A DNA stretch of 64,000 bases, taken from Microcebus murinus (lineage: Eukaryota > Chordata > Mammalia > Primates > Cheirogaleidae). How positions within the stretch are numbered: position 1 is the stretch's first letter; every line of letters starts with the position of its first letter. Positions 36,709 through 49,848 of this stretch are shown here, one piece after another. Location of the stretch: positions 71,542,501 to 71,606,500 of the forward strand of contig NC_134136.1 of NCBI RefSeq assembly GCF_040939455.1. The letters run 5' to 3'. A program made the position numbers and the translations under genes. The notes beneath the pieces were generated by a model. It had not been told where the DNA came from. It did not search any database and worked only from the letters and a program-made list of their open reading frames with translations.

Positions 36709-36877
36709 GAAAGGCTGTGCAAGATGCCGTCCCTGTCAGTAGGTGGCGTTTGCTTGGAGGAACAGGCTATGCTGTTGATTTTGTGTCCTGTTATCAGCTC
36801 TTGTTCTGGGCGGAGCTGGGTTGGGTAAGCCTGCCCTCAGGCAGTTAGCAGGGGTCAGAGTTCTGTTCTCTGCTTCC

Positions 36878-37189
36878 ATGAAAAGCTGTCAGGGCAGGGC
36901 TGGAATGGTCCCGCTCAGCCAGAAAGTCTGGGTGTGGGGGTGGGGCTGTCTGAGACCCGCAGTCTGGAGCAGGCCTCGCTTCTTTCCACCCTCCCCAATT
37001 CCACAGCTACTCCTGGTCCTCTGCCAGCAGGCCAGACCACAAGCCATCCGGCCTCCCCACACTGTGATGCCAGCGGGGAGGTTCCCTGCACAGGAACACT
37101 ACCTGGGCTGGGTGCACGGCCTCCTCCTGGGAGGAGGTTTTGCCCTCTTGGATGCTGATCCGCCCCTGGAGGCACACACACCTCAGTAG
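36878..37189 (+). other. Antisense open frame in L1 5' UTR
   Basis: ATG at 36878-36880 opens 103 codons antisense to L1, ending after LEAHTPQ. The older full-length L1 keeps related segments in the corresponding strand and place (48096-48482: WGCLRPVVWSRP and ADLPLKAHTP), with a frame excursion between and no ATG retained. Primate L1s are known to have an antisense 5' UTR frame (ORF0), but I see no sequence relationship to it and infer only positional analogy. It could equally be a by-product of GC-rich sequence. Confidence 0.35.
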
Positions 37190-37770
37190 GCTGTTCACAT
37201 ATAACCCTTCTGTGCCCCAGGCAATGCTAGCCCTCCCTTGGTGCAGGGGATGTGGTCTGCACGTCCGACCTCTGGGTCCCAGAGTGCAAACTGTATCCCT
37301 ACCAGGGAGAGTAGTTCCGGTCCCATTCAACCACAGGGAGCCCAAGCTGGGTCTATGTCTCTCAGCCTCTGAGTTGGCACCGTTCTCGTGGGAACACTGT
37401 GCCAGCAGCACCTGGGAGAGCTGGCGGGTAGTGAGCTCACAGTCTGAGTTCCCCTGAGTCAGCTGTAGGGTCCCAAAAGGGAAGGTCCTGTTTCCTGGAG
37501 GTGCCTCTGGCTGGTGGCTGTATTGTCTTTCTGGGTAGCCTCGGGTAGGTTCGGCGGAGGGGAGGAGGAGGCAGTATGGCGCCTGCCGCGCTGCTCGGGT
37601 CTGTACACAGGGAGGTGCCCGAAGGAAGTTGGGAACCTGGTGCCAAGTCTGCTACAGGCTCACCGCTGGCTGGCGGCGGCTGTCTTTGTGCTGGTGTCTG
37701 CATGTCTCTCCACCGGCTCAGGAGCCCACCAGCAGTCCCAAATGCAGGGGAGGGGAAACAGGAAATCCAC

Positions 37771-37995
37771 CTACCCTTGCTGCTGGTCTCCGGGCTGTTC
37801 CGGTGGTCTCAGCCTCCAGTTCTCCTCCACAGCCTCCTCCCGTGGAGTCTCCCGGAGTCTCAGGTACCCCTCCTTCCGGCCCTCGTCCGCTGTATGCTCA
37901 TCTTCTTGCTTCTTTTTTCTAATTTCTGCTAGAATCTGTCTTTTCTGCAGAGACACTCTGTCTGACAGTGTTTCTTGTCCACCATCTTGCTCCAC
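37771..37995 (-). other. Sense open frame at L1 5' terminus, no ATG
   Basis: Starting 5 bases into the L1, one frame stays open for about 74 codons: strongly charged, with RVSLQKRQIL, DEHTADEGRKEGY and EENWRLRPPE. The first codon is GTG and there is no in-frame ATG, so translation would need a near-cognate start. The homologous frame is open without indels in the older copy (49083-49334: RVSLQKRQIL, DEHTSDEGRKEGY, EENWKKRPPE). Confidence 0.35.
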
Positions 37996-38129
37996 TCCCC
38001 TGTGTTTGGATTTGAATGTGCTAGAGAAATTTTTAAAAAATTTTAAAAAATATATATAACATGAAATATATATTTGTATTGTATGTTATATTAGATATAT
38101 TATATGTGATATTAAACTTATATAATATA

Positions 38130-38134
38130 TTACA

Positions 38135-38177
<43 letters not shown>
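38130..38177. repeat. (TA)n microsatellite
   Basis: A nearly uninterrupted TA dinucleotide run within a wider AT-rich stretch. Confidence 0.95.
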
Positions 38178-38184
<7 letters not shown>

Positions 38185-38679
38185 TGAATGAAGAAACCTC
38201 AACGAGAAAGTCTGATATTTTATGACTAATGAGAAAATTTACATGGAATATGTTGTGGTAAGGTAAATACCTTAAGGCTCATTAATTTATATACAGACTA
38301 GAAGAATTACTAGGAACTAAGATTGACAAGACCATTTGTATCTTAAATTAAAATTTATGTATAATGTGTTATTATAAATATGTTGTACAGGCTTTGTGGT
38401 CATCACAAGCTTTGAGGTTAAAGGTTATAGTTTTGAAAATGTTTATTTTTTCTGTTTCTAAATAACTTTTTTGGTAAAAACAAACAGAGGATTTTATACA
38501 AGAATACCTATTGCTCCAAATCTGGTTACACTTTAATGAAGTTCTTTATTTAGTGTGCTTCCTTGGTCATTAGATTGCAGATGTTCTGTAGTATCCCTCT
38601 TCCTTCCCTTCCTTGGCTTGAAGGGAAAGGCGATTACCATTGTCAACCTAAAATAACAACAGAGAGGGAGACTTTCTAA

Positions 38680-38735
38680 TATATATATATACACATATAT
38701 ATATATACACACATACACACGTGTGCACACACACA
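38680..38735. repeat. (TA)n/(CA)n compound microsatellite
   Basis: Alternating ta then ca/tg dinucleotides, with an acacgtgtgc palindromic centre. Confidence 0.9.
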
Positions 38736-41099
38736 TATATTCAGAAATAACAGAGGGAGTATATTAATAATTCAAGATGTGCATACTATGCTGTATCATT
38801 AACATATCCAGGGAGGTTGAGGCAAGGAGAAACTTAAAAGTATACATTCAGGTTGTTTTGAAAATAAAATTCATTGATTGCAGAGGCTTATTACAAGTGG
38901 TAACATGTGTACTGGTCATTGATAGGAGAGGATCTTCATAGAAGTGACCCTGACTGCAAGGTTGTCATTTAGTAATGCTACTTGCAAGGCTGTGAATAAG
39001 ACTGGCTGTCACTGGAAAGATGTCCTCATAGAATTAGATTTAACTGCAGGTTGCAGTTTTGGCAGTATCATTTGGTGATAATTCCTGTTATCAGGCAAAT
39101 ATGCATGGAGGCCTACCTTCATGGCCTTCCAACATTATTTTGTTAGGTTTTGACATAAGTGACTCCATTTTGATTCTGATTACTTTCACACACACAAAAT
39201 TTTAAATTCTCAGTATTTATATTGACAAGATTATTTTATCTCAAGGCTTCTCATCAAATATCATTGTGATCTATATTTTCCTTTGATTTTAAACACGGCT
39301 GAATTTAAAATGTTTTCTTTTTAATTTTAAGACTCTCTATTTTACACTAGAATTTAAAAAATACTAATTTACATATAAAAGTGTCTACCTATATCCTCCT
39401 TGCCCTAACTTCCATCCAAACAGATGATATACTTTGTGCTTCACGTTTTTGAGAAATGGACATACCTTTGCTAAGAGCAAGAATACATTTTAGAGCTCTC
39501 CAGATAAGAGGAAATAAATAATGATTTTAGAGAAGAAGCAGGGACAGAGGGTTTTCCCCAAGTTTAGAAAGTGACTGATCCCTGAGATAGAGGAAAGAGA
39601 AAAATCGGTGTGTGGGTTGATTAAGGAAGAGTTGTGCTCTCTTCCCATGTGGCAACTCAGGAATGTAGCAGGACCTCAGAACTAACAGTTACGTGATACA
39701 GGAAGCTAGATCCTGAGCTTATGCACCAGCATGGCAGATGATACATGGCAGAAACATGGCAGAGATACTGCAGAGATCTCTTGACCACATGGAATATCCA
39801 TTGCATTGAACAGAGGACTATTAATACTAAACATGTAAGGGCAGAGGTCAGAGCCCCTTTATCTATTTTCTCATTACCATCTAAGTCTCGTGGGCTCTGG
39901 TACAAACTAGGGATGACAACAGGACCCAGACAATGCCAGTTGTAGAATACCAAGTTGGTATCCTACTAATTTGGTGGGATGAGAAGTCAGAATCAAAATC
40001 AAGTTGATTAAAGGTAAAAGATAGTGATATTTCTGGTATACTCAAATTAGTGAACTGAGATTCATAACCACAAATAAGCTTTAAGTAGTTTATGTCATGA
40101 AAATAGCATTTTTTAAGTTTTTCATAATAAAATACTCGATTACTTAATAAGAGTTTGCAAATTATACATTCTACCAACTTCTGGTTCTGAGATTCTGATA
40201 CCATCACTTCCCCACTCCATATCATTTAGCAGCACCAAGGACAGAACTTAGGTCAACAAAAAAAGTAATATTTTAAGCAGAGGGCACATAGTTTGCAAGA
40301 GACAGAATATGCCCTTTTTTAAAAAACCGGTTAGAGAGACAATTAGCCAGAGAGTCAGTAATTAGTGCCTGATTCTGCAGAAATATTTCTGAAAGCAGGA
40401 GATTTACTAAAGTTCCTGACAACTGCAGGTCATGAGGAAATATTAGTGTAGATCGAAAAAGTGGGAGAGATCTATACACACAGTTAGTGGTTTTTTATGG
40501 GAAGCAAATGGATCTTGGCAGGTTCTTATGATTGTGAAACAGAGGACACACAGTTAGTTGAGGGAGAAAGCTGTCATATCACCTAGTCAGGCTGTAAGTT
40601 GAATGATGGGGCATGCACCCAGAAAATGGTGTGTAAGACGTATACATGGTTAGGACCACGAGTCCAAAGAGAGACAACTGACCCTCTTATAATACTCTAT
40701 GTAAGGATCTAGACCAAAGGTGAATGTTGCTCCAGAAAACCACATGAATGACCTATATAGAGAACATATTACTCATGGAAATCACCACCATTAGGCCAAA
40801 GTAGATCAAGAATATGGTTTTATCCCTTCTGCCCTGCTGTCATCAGAAATATATATAACTAAGTCTAGAGACTAGTTGCCTCAGATTCTAGTCAAAAGAA
40901 AAATTTTGACACTAGCAATAGAAGAAAGATCAAATGGACTAAGTGAGAATAGCTGCTGCCCCCCCCAGTTTTAAAAACGTGAATTCCACTACACCAACTG
41001 TTTTGCCCCATTTTATCCATTATATACAAACAGCATATGTCAATTCCAATACATATACTTCTACCAAATCATTTTTTGATGGCTACATTAAATTTAATT

Positions 41100-41370
41100 T
41101 ACTAGAAGCATTATCATTTAACCAATCCCTATGTGGGAAATAAAAACATGTTTTGCTTCGCTATGTGTGTGTAATTTTAATAATTATATCCTATTACAAA
41201 GACTACTCTGTACATTTGATTCTTTCTGATAAATATTCTGAAGTAAATTTTCAAATCAAAGTGTATGTGTAATTGAAGGTCTTTTAAGATATACTGTTAA
41301 ATTGCTTTACTGATTCATATTCCTGCCAATGGAGTAAGAGATGGTCAATTTCCTGGTACCTTCACCACCA
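41100..41370 (-). repeat. Ancient L1 relic, minus strand
   Basis: Decayed antisense L1 3' region: 'ttgctttactgattcatatt' and 'cctgccaatggagtaagag' match old L1 blocks. Low certainty. Confidence 0.45.
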
Positions 41371-41384
41371 CTAGATATATCAGT

Positions 41385-41935
41385 TATCTATTGCTGCATA
41401 ATAAATTGTCACAAACATAATGACTTAAAAATGCACACTTTTATCTAAGTTTATGTTTGTCAGGAGTCTTGGCATGGTTAAGGTATGATCTCTGCTTCAG
41501 GATCTCACCAGACCGCAATCAAGATGTTAGCTGGGTGCATTCTTATCTGTAGGTACGATTGAAGAAGAATCTACTTTTAAGCTCACGCAGATTGTTAGCA
41601 TAATTCATTTCCTCATGGACAAAGAACTGAGAGACTCCTTGTTGTTGTTGTTGTTTCAGCTGGAAGTCTTTATTATCTCCTGGAAGACTCTTCCAATTCC
41701 CTGCCATCTGTCTCTCTGCATAAGCAGTCTACAATGTGACAGCTTACTTTTTCAAGGCCAACAGGAGCACAAGATCAAACTGGCTAGCAAATTGTCTCAT
41801 TACAACATGTAATCACTTTTGCTATAGTCTGTTAGAAGTGTGCCACATATCTGACCAAAACTCCAGTGGAGGAGTTTGCACAAGGATGTGGACACCTAAA
41901 GGCAGAAATCATAGGAGGACAATTTAAAAGCTATC
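41385..41935 (-). repeat. Ancient LTR-like relic
   Basis: 'cagttatctattgctgcata', 'ataaattgtcacaaac' and 'ttcaggatctcaccag' follow the antisense order of a common old mammalian LTR; the family name is not certain. The open frames at 41615-42063 lie in this relic and are not supported as genes. Confidence 0.5.
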
Positions 41936-42208
41936 AAGCACACTGGATATTTTCATTTGTTTTACTTTTCACAAATTTAACACATATTAGTCATTCTTTT
42001 AATTTTTACTTTAATTTAACTCGTGTTGCTTTGATAATTAAAATAAGTCTTTTTAAAAATTAATTAATTAATTTATTTATTTACCTTTTTTTCCCCAGCA
42101 TATTGTGGGGGTACAAATGTTAAGGTTATGTATATTGCCCTTGCCCTCCGCCCTCCTCAAGTCAGAGATTCAAACGTATCCATCCCCCTGTTGGTGCGCC
42201 TCACTTTC

Positions 42209-42257
<49 letters not shown>

Positions 42258-42325
42258 ACCCCCTAACTCCTCCACCCAGCACCCAATAAATGTTATTCCT
42301 ATATGTCCACTCAGGTGTCGATCAG

Positions 42326-45300
42326 TTAATACCAATTTCCTGTTGAGTACATGTAGTGCTTATTTTTCCATTCTTGGGATACTTCACTTAAAACAATGTA
42401 TTCCAACTCAAGCTAGGAAAATACAAGAGGTGCTATATCACCGTTGTTTCTTAGAGTTGAATAGTACTTCATGGTATATATATACCACATTTTATTAATT
42501 CACTTATGTGTTGATGGACACTTCGGTTTTTTCCACATATTTACAATTGTGAATTGTGCTGCTATAAACATTCGAGTGCAGGTGTATTTTTCATACAGTG
42601 ATTTTTGTTCTTCTGGGTAAATGCCCAGTAATGGGATTGCTGGATCAAATAGTAGAATCACTTGTATCACTTTAAGGTATCTCCATAGTGCTTTCCACAG
42701 AGGTTGAACTAGTTTGCAGTCGCACCAACAGTGTAGGAGTGTTCCCATCTCTCCACATCCATGCCAACATTTATTGTTTTGGGACATTTTGATAAAGGCC
42801 ATTCTCACTGGAGATAAGTGATATCTCATTGTGGTTTTGATTTGCATTTCCCTGATTAATAGAGATGTTGAGCAATTTTTCATATGTTTCTTGGCCATTA
42901 TTCTGTCTTCTTTGGAAAGGTTCTGTTCATGTCCTTTGCCCAATTTTGATAGGGTGGTTTGGTTTTTTTTCCTTGCTGATTTTCCTGACTTCTAAATAGA
43001 TTCTAGTTATCAGCCCTTTATCGGATGTTCAGCTTGTGAAAATTTTCTCCCATTCTGTGGGTTGTCTGTTTGCCCTCTCAACAATTTCTTTGGATGTGCA
43101 GAAGCTTTTTTATTTGATCAGGTCCCATTTATTTATTTTTGTTGCTGCTGTGATTGCCTTTGGGGTCTTCTTCATAAATTCTTTGCCTAGACCAATGTCT
43201 AGAAGAGTATTTACAACATTTTCCTCTAGAATTCTAATAGTTTCACATCAATGATTTAAGTCTGTTACCCAGCATGAGTTGATATTTGTGAGAGGTGAAA
43301 GGTGTGGATCCTGCTTCAGTCTTCTACATGTGGCTATGCAGTTTTCCCAGCACCATTTATTGAATAAGGATTCTTTTCCCCAGTGTATGTTTTTGTCTGC
43401 TTTGTCAAAGATTAGATGGTTATATGAGGATGGTTTTATATCTGTTCTGTCCCACTGGTCAATGTCCCTGTTATTGTGCTATTTCAAAGATGCTTTAATT
43501 ACTATAGCCTTATAGTATAGTTTGAAGTCTGGTAAATTGATATCTCCCATTTTTTTTTTTATTGCCTAGGAATGCTTTTTCTATACAGGGTCTTTTCTTG
43601 TTTCATATGAAGCATAAGATTATTTTTTCTATATCTGTGAACAATGATGATGGTATTTTAATAAGGATTGCATTGACTCTGTAGATCACTTTGGGTAGTA
43701 TAGACATTTTAAAAATATTTATTCTGCCTGCTCATGAGCATGGCATGGTCTTCCACGGGTTTACATTCTCTGCTATTTCCTTCTTTAGGGATTTATAGTT
43801 CTCCCTGTAGAGTTTGTTTGCCTCCTTAGTTAAATATATTCCTAGGTACTTTATATTTTTTGTTGCTATTGTGAAGGGAATTGAGTCTTTGATTTGGTTC
43901 TCACTTTGACTGCTGTTGGCATATATGAATGCCCCAGATTTGTGTATATTGATTTTGTATCCTGAGACTTTACTGAATTCATTTATCAATTCAAGGAGTC
44001 CCTAGGTAGAATCCTTGGGGTTTTCTAAGTATAAAATCATATCATCAGTAAAGAGTGAGAGTTTGATCTCTTCTGCTCCCATTTGGACACCTTTAATTCC
44101 ACTCTCTTGTTTCATTGCTATAGCAAGGACTTCCAGCACTATGTTGAATAGAAGTGCAGATAATGGGCAACCTTGCCTTGTTCCAATTCTAAGTGGGAAT
44201 GCTTTCAATGTTTCCCCATTCAGTATGATGTTCACTGTGGGTTTGTCATATATGGCTTTTATCATTTTTAAGTAAGCTCCATCTATGCCTATTTTGTTGA
44301 ACATTGCTATCATAAAAGGGTGTTGAAATTTGCCAAATGCTTTTTTCTGCGTCTACTCAGAGTATCATATGGTGTTTGTTTTTGCTTCTGTTTATATGAT
44401 GGATTACATTTATAGATTTGTATATGTTGAACCATTGTTGCATCCCTGGGATGAAGACCACTTGGTTGTGATGGATTATTTTCCTGATAAGCACCTGGAT
44501 TCTATTGGCTAGGATTTTCTTGAGAATTTTTGCATCTATATTCATAAAAAAATATTGGTCTGTAGTTTTCGTTTTATTGTTGCATCCTTTCCTGGGTTTG
44601 GTATCAGGGTTATGTTCACTTCATAAAATCGGTTGGGGAGGTTTCCATCCTTTTTGATGTTGTGGAATAATTTCTGCCAGATAGGCATCAGTTCTTCTTT
44701 GTTGGTGTGGTAAAATTCATGTTGGAAACCATCTGGTCCAGGACTTTTTCTTTTTAGGAAGGCTTTTTATTGCTGTTTCAATTTCAGTACTTGATATTGT
44801 TATCTTCAGGAATTATATTTCTTCCTGGTTGAGCCTAGGGAGGCTGTGTGTTTCTACGAATTTGTCCATTTCCACCACATTTTCCAGTTTGTGTGAATAA
44901 AGCTTTTTGTAGTATTCATAAATTATATCCTGTATTTCCGGAGTATCTGTTGTAATTTCTCCTTAATTGTTCCTGATGGAGTTTATTAAAGATTTTTCTT
45001 TTCTGCTATTCATTAGTCTAGCCAAAGGCGTGTCAATTTTGTTTATTTTTTCAAAGAACCAATATTTTTTTAATTAATCTTCTCTATAGTTTCCCTGTTG
45101 TCAATTTCATTTAGTTCAGATTTGACCTTAATTATTTCACTTCTTCTGCTAGCTTTGTGATAGGTCTGTTCTTTTTCCTGATTTTTGAGGTAATTCATTA
45201 GGTTGACTATTTATCTTTTCTACTTTTGGATACCGGCATTTATGGAAATAAGCTTTCCTCTCAGGACTGCTTTAGTTTTGCCCACAGGTTTTGATAAGTT

Positions 45301-46190
45301 GTATCTCCTTTATCATTTAGTTCAAAGAATCTTTTGATTTCCATCTTGATTTCATCATTTATGAAGTGATCATTCAGCAGAAGGTTGTTTAGTTTCCATG
45401 ACTTTGTGTAGAAATGAGAGTTCCTGTTAGGGTTGAGTTCTACTTTCATTTCATTGTGATATGAAAAGATACATGGTATAATTTCTGTTTTTTAAGATTG
45501 TTTGAGACGTGCTTTGTGTCCTAGGATATGGTCAATCTTATAGAATGACCTATCAGCTGATGAGAAGAAAGTATATTCAGTGGTTTTGGGGTAGAATGTC
45601 CTGTAAATGTCAGTCAGGCCCATTTGTACTAGTGCTCGGTTTAAGTCCATTATTTATTTGTTAATTTTCTGTTTGGAGTATCTGTCCTTTGCTGTCAGCA
45701 GGGTGTTAATGCCTACAGCTATTATGGCGTTATGGATTATCCATTTGTTTAGATCAAGTAGAGTTCACTTTATGAATCTTCATGCACCTTAGTTGGTTGC
45801 ATACATATTTAAAATTGTTATCTCTTCTTGTTGAATTGTACCCTTCACCATTATAAAGTGACCTTCTTTGTCTTTTAGTACTTTTGTTGATTTAAAAACT
45901 AACTTATCTGAAATCAACACCGCCATGTCAGCTTTCTTTTGGCTTCTGTTTCCTTGAAATATTGTTTTCCACCCCTTTACCTTTAGTCTAAATGCATCCT
46001 TGCAGGTTAGATGTATTTCCTGAAGGAAGCAGATACTTGGTTTGGATTGTTTTATCATCTCATGCAGTCTATGTTTCTTGAGTGGGGAGTTCAAGCCATT
46101 CACATTTATTGAGATACCTGATAGGTGGGGCAGATTTCTGTTCATTATATTGGGTTGAACTTTGTTGCTTTGTTTTCTCTATTGAGCCAT
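42326..46190 (-). pseudogene. L1 ORF2, decayed
   Basis: Recognisable from ATG (46188-46190) to a stop at 42326-42328. Frames include 45789-46145 (endonuclease start, [26 protein letters not shown]), 45261-45449, 44357-44545 ([13 protein letters not shown]), 44002-44313 ([30 protein letters not shown] with FADD changed to FTDD), 43732-43989 and 42500-42943 (C-domain, CGEMGTLLHCWCDC). Numerous indels and stops make it inactive. Confidence 0.92.
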
Positions 46191-46213
46191 TGTCCTATCT
46201 GGCCTTTGATATT

Positions 46214-46755
<542 letters not shown>

Positions 46756-46769
46756 TTACATTTGTGAGT

Positions 46770-47808
46770 GTTTATTGTGCTGATCCGTGGATAACACTGT
46801 TTTGAGTACTTCTTGAAGGGCTGGTTTTGTCTTGGGGAATTCCCCTAGTCTTTGCTTATCTGAGAATGTCTTGATTTTTCCTTCATATACACAACTTAGT
46901 TTTGTAGGGAACACGATTCTAGGCTGGGCATTATTCTGTTTCAGAAGAGTGAGAATGGGACCCCAGTCTCTCCTTGCTTGTAAGGTTTTAGTAGAGAAGT
47001 CTGGCTTTATTCGGATTGTCTTTCTTTTGTATGTTACTTGCCTCTTCCATCTTACAGCTCATAGAAAGGCCTCTTTAGTTGATATTTTAGTAAGTCTGAT
47101 GATTACATGTCTTGATGACTTCCTGTTTGCATTGAATCTCTCAGGGGTCCTTTGAGCTTCTTTAATTTGTATATCTACATTTTTGCCAGGCCTGGGAAAT
47201 TTTCCTCTATTATATCTTCAAATAGCTTATCCAAACCTTGAGTATTTTCTTCTTCCCCTTCTGCTAACCCTATACCCTCATATTAGGTTTCATCACATAA
47301 TCCCACATCTCTTGTAGGCTTTGCTCTTTTCTCTTGATTCTCTGTTCTATCTCTGTGACTAACATATTTAATTGGAAGGTGTTATCTTCAATCACTAAGA
47401 TTCTTTCTTCTGTTTGATCAACCCTGTTCTTGAGGCTTTCCACTGTGTTTTGTAGTTACCTGAATAGATTCTTCATTTCCAGGAGTTTGGTTTGATTTTT
47501 CTTTATTATTTGAATTTCTTTGGTGAATTTTTCTTCCTGGTCCTGGATTTTTTTGTGGTTTCTTTATGTTCATTATCCATTTTTTCTTGCAAGTCATTGA
47601 ATTTTCTTACAATCCATTTTAAAAATTATTCTTCTGTCTTTTTAGTGGTCTGATTTTGGTTGATGTCCATTTCTAAGGGTCTGGTGTTCCTCTCTGGGGG
47701 AGTGCTTTCCATTTGAGTGTTCACATTTCCAGAGTTCTTTTGCCAATTTCTTCCCATCTGGATCAGTTGTTGCTTCTTACCTTTAGGTTTTCTTTTGAAT
47801 AATGACAT
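46770..47808 (-). pseudogene. L1 ORF1, decayed
   Basis: The N-terminal 60 codons (47626-47808) begin at a true ATG (47806-47808) with a basic MSLFKRKPKGKK start, then stop. The RRM/C-terminal region survives only in shifted pieces around 46832-47155, where plus-strand frames are shadows. The C-terminus lies just 3' of the Alu insertion. Confidence 0.8.
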
Positions 47809-49300
47809 GTCCTGTTTAGACTCTGAGCCAGTATGTTGTGTTTGTGGGTCAGATTCAACCGCACCCTGTATGATGAGTCAGTAGATGCTGTAAAATGGTG
47901 CACAGAATGCCCTCCCTGTCAGTAGGTGGTGCTTGCTGGGAAGAGAAAGCTACAATGTTGTTTTTGGGTCCTGTAACCAGCTCTTGATCCTCTCAAGAGG
48001 CACTCTTGTGTCTCACATGATGGGTAGTGCCCTGAAATTTCCAGGTGTTTCCTTATTCTCCACTTCAGTGACGGCAGGTCTGGAAGTGAGTCTGGGTGGA
48101 GCTGGGTTGGGTAAGCTTGCCCTCCTTTGCCACAAATGCTGTTAGCAGGGGTCAAAGGTCTTTTTTGTGCTACTGGGCAAACCTGTCAGGGAGGGGCTGG
48201 AATGGCCCCTCTCAGCTGGAATGTCTGTGTGTGGGGTGGGGTTGTCTGAGACCTGTAGTCTGGAGCAGGCCTCACTCCTTTCCACTCTCCCCCAACTCCA
48301 TAGCTTCTCCTGAGCCTCTCCTAGCAGGCAGGGCCTTATGCCAGCAGGTATCCCCTGACTCTGATGCAAACTGGGAGGTTCCCTGCACAGGATCACCACC
48401 TGGGCTGGGCACACGGCCCTGCCTTGAGAGGAGGGTTGCCCTCAAATACGCTGATCTGCCCCTGAAGGCACACACACCTTAGTAGGCTGTTTACATATAT
48501 CTCTTCTGTGCCCCGGGGCAATGCGAGACCTGGGTGCCCAGGATCTATTCCCCAGATCTGACCTCTGGGCCCCAGAATTCAATCCCTGACCCCACCAGTG
48601 AAAGGAGTGTCAGTCCTACTTCACCCACAGGGTGCCCAAGCTGGGTCAATGTCTCTTAGCCTGAGGATCTGCCACATTCTCCTGGAGTCATCAGGCCCTC
48701 AGCACCTGGGAGGGCTGGCAGGTACGGAGCTCACCATCCGAGTACCCATCAGTCAGCTGAAGGGCTCCAAACGGAAAGGTCCTGTTCCCTGGTGATGCCT
48801 CCTGGTGGTGGCTATATTGTCTCTGTGGTAGCCTCAGATAGGGAAGGAGGGATAGGAATGTAGTAATATGGTGCCTGCCGAATGGCTCAGGACTGTGCAC
48901 AGGGAGATGCCCCGAGGAAGTTGGGAGACTGGTGCTGTGTCTGTTATAGTCTTACCACTCACTGGTGGCAGCTGTCTCTGTGCTGGTGTCCACGGGTCTC
49001 TCCAACTGCTGGGAAGCCTACCAGTAGTCCAAGATGCAAGGGAAAGGAAAGTTAACCACTCTACCTAAACTTGTCACTGGTCTCCAAGCTTCTCGGGAGG
49101 TCTCTTCTTCCAGTTCTCCTCAGCAACCTCCTCCTGTGGAGTCTCCTGTAGTCTCTGGTACCCCTCCTTCCTACCCTCATCTGATGTATGCTCATCTGCT
49201 TGATTATTTCTTCTAATTTCTTCTAAAATCTGTCTTTTTTGCAGAGAAACTCTGGCTGGTGGTTTTTCCCATCTGCCAACTTGCTCCGCCCACTCAAGTC
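47809..49300 (-). promoter_or_regulatory. L1 5' UTR, older copy
   Basis: GC-rich DNA homologous along its length to 36709-38000. CpGs are largely converted to TpG/CpA compared with the younger copy. The YY1-like site near the 5' end has degraded to caagttggc. It keeps the charged sense frame (49083-49334) and an antisense frame (48096-48482). Confidence 0.8.
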
Positions 49301-49313
49301 TAAAATAAGTCTT

Positions 49314-49489
49314 AAAGGAAAAAGTGGTCAACAATATTAAATGATATTTACAAATAAATTAAATAAATAGAATAGCTCACAGCTCTAACTGAAATTAAAC
49401 ATAAATTACTTAGAGCTCATTATGTACTGAATTTGAAATTAGCCAGTTTTCAAAATAATTTCAAGAGAAGTAGTATCTCATGATGTTTA
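49314..49489. other. Unique spacer
   Basis: No gene or repeat recognised. Confidence 0.5.
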
Positions 49490-49848
49490 TGAGAGTGCTG
49501 GGGTGACAATGTCTGAGCTTGAATATTGGCTCTGCTGTTATTAAGCTATGTGACTTTGGTGAGCTACTTACCCTCTCTGAATCTCAGTATTCTTATCTGT
49601 AATTTTGGATGATATTAATAAGTGCTTAAACTTACTGAGTACTTTATATTTTCCAATATTTTTCTAAGCAATTTAACATGATTTAACTTATTTAATTCTT
49701 ACTATAATCTTATGAAATAGATATTTTGAAATATATTACCATAGAGTATGGTGAACATTAAATGAGTTCACTTAAGCAAAGACTATAGAACAGTGCCTTG
49801 CACATAATAAGCACTGAATAAATGTCAGTTATTATCATTGTTATTACA
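49490..49848 (+). repeat. MIR SINE interrupted by a reverse MIR
   Basis: Sense MIR 5' part (49490-49625, 'gcttgaatattggctctgct', 'cttaccctctctgaatctca') and 3' part (49745-49848, 'ttaaatgagttcacttaa', 'acagtgccttgcacataata') are separated by antisense MIR-like sequence at 49628-49744 ('ttaacttatttaattctta'). Confidence 0.7.

Larger units (their letters stand above)
31718..38000 (-). mobile_element. Full-length L1 LINE (about 6.3 kb) with perfect duplication
   Basis: A complete minus-strand L1: A-rich tail at 31718, 3' UTR to 31938, ORF2, ORF1, a GC-rich 5' UTR and a 5' terminus ggggagtggagcaagatggt at 38000. The duplication tgtgtttggatt is perfect at 31706-31717 and 38001-38012, proving that both ends are original. 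One internal deletion of roughly 260 bp removes the ORF2 start (near 35570), and several frameshifts break both ORFs. The CpG content still present in the 5' UTR fits a fairly recent insertion. Confidence 0.96.
36709..38000 (-). promoter_or_regulatory. L1 5' UTR with internal promoter region
   Basis: GC-rich, CpG-bearing, roughly 1.3 kb between the L1 5' end and ORF1. L1 5' UTRs contain an internal RNA polymerase II promoter. A YY1-like site (sense caagatggtgg, plus-strand 37980-37990) lies about 10 bases from the 5' end, the position where human L1 has a functional YY1 site. No tandem monomers are visible. The region carries an antisense ATG-initiated frame (36878-37189) and a sense frame without ATG (37771-37995). 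Promoter activity is inferred, not shown. Confidence 0.75.
38013..41099. other. Unique intergenic DNA with microsatellites
   Basis: No gene recognised. It contains a TA-rich tract with a near-perfect (TA)n core at 38130-38177, and a mixed (TA)/(CA) tract at 38680-38735 whose translation gives artefactual C/V/Y/I-rich frames. The rest shows no clear repeat. Confidence 0.55.

Noticed and set aside
36628..38059. Dense GC-rich overlapping open frames on both strands, resembling a host exon or CpG-island gene
   Set aside because: The region is the 5' UTR of a full-length L1 bounded by a perfect duplication, and it is homologous to 47.8-49.3 kb.
39657..39953. 98-codon minus-strand frame
   Set aside because: Unsupported frame in unique DNA; no recognisable domain, no flanking exon signals.
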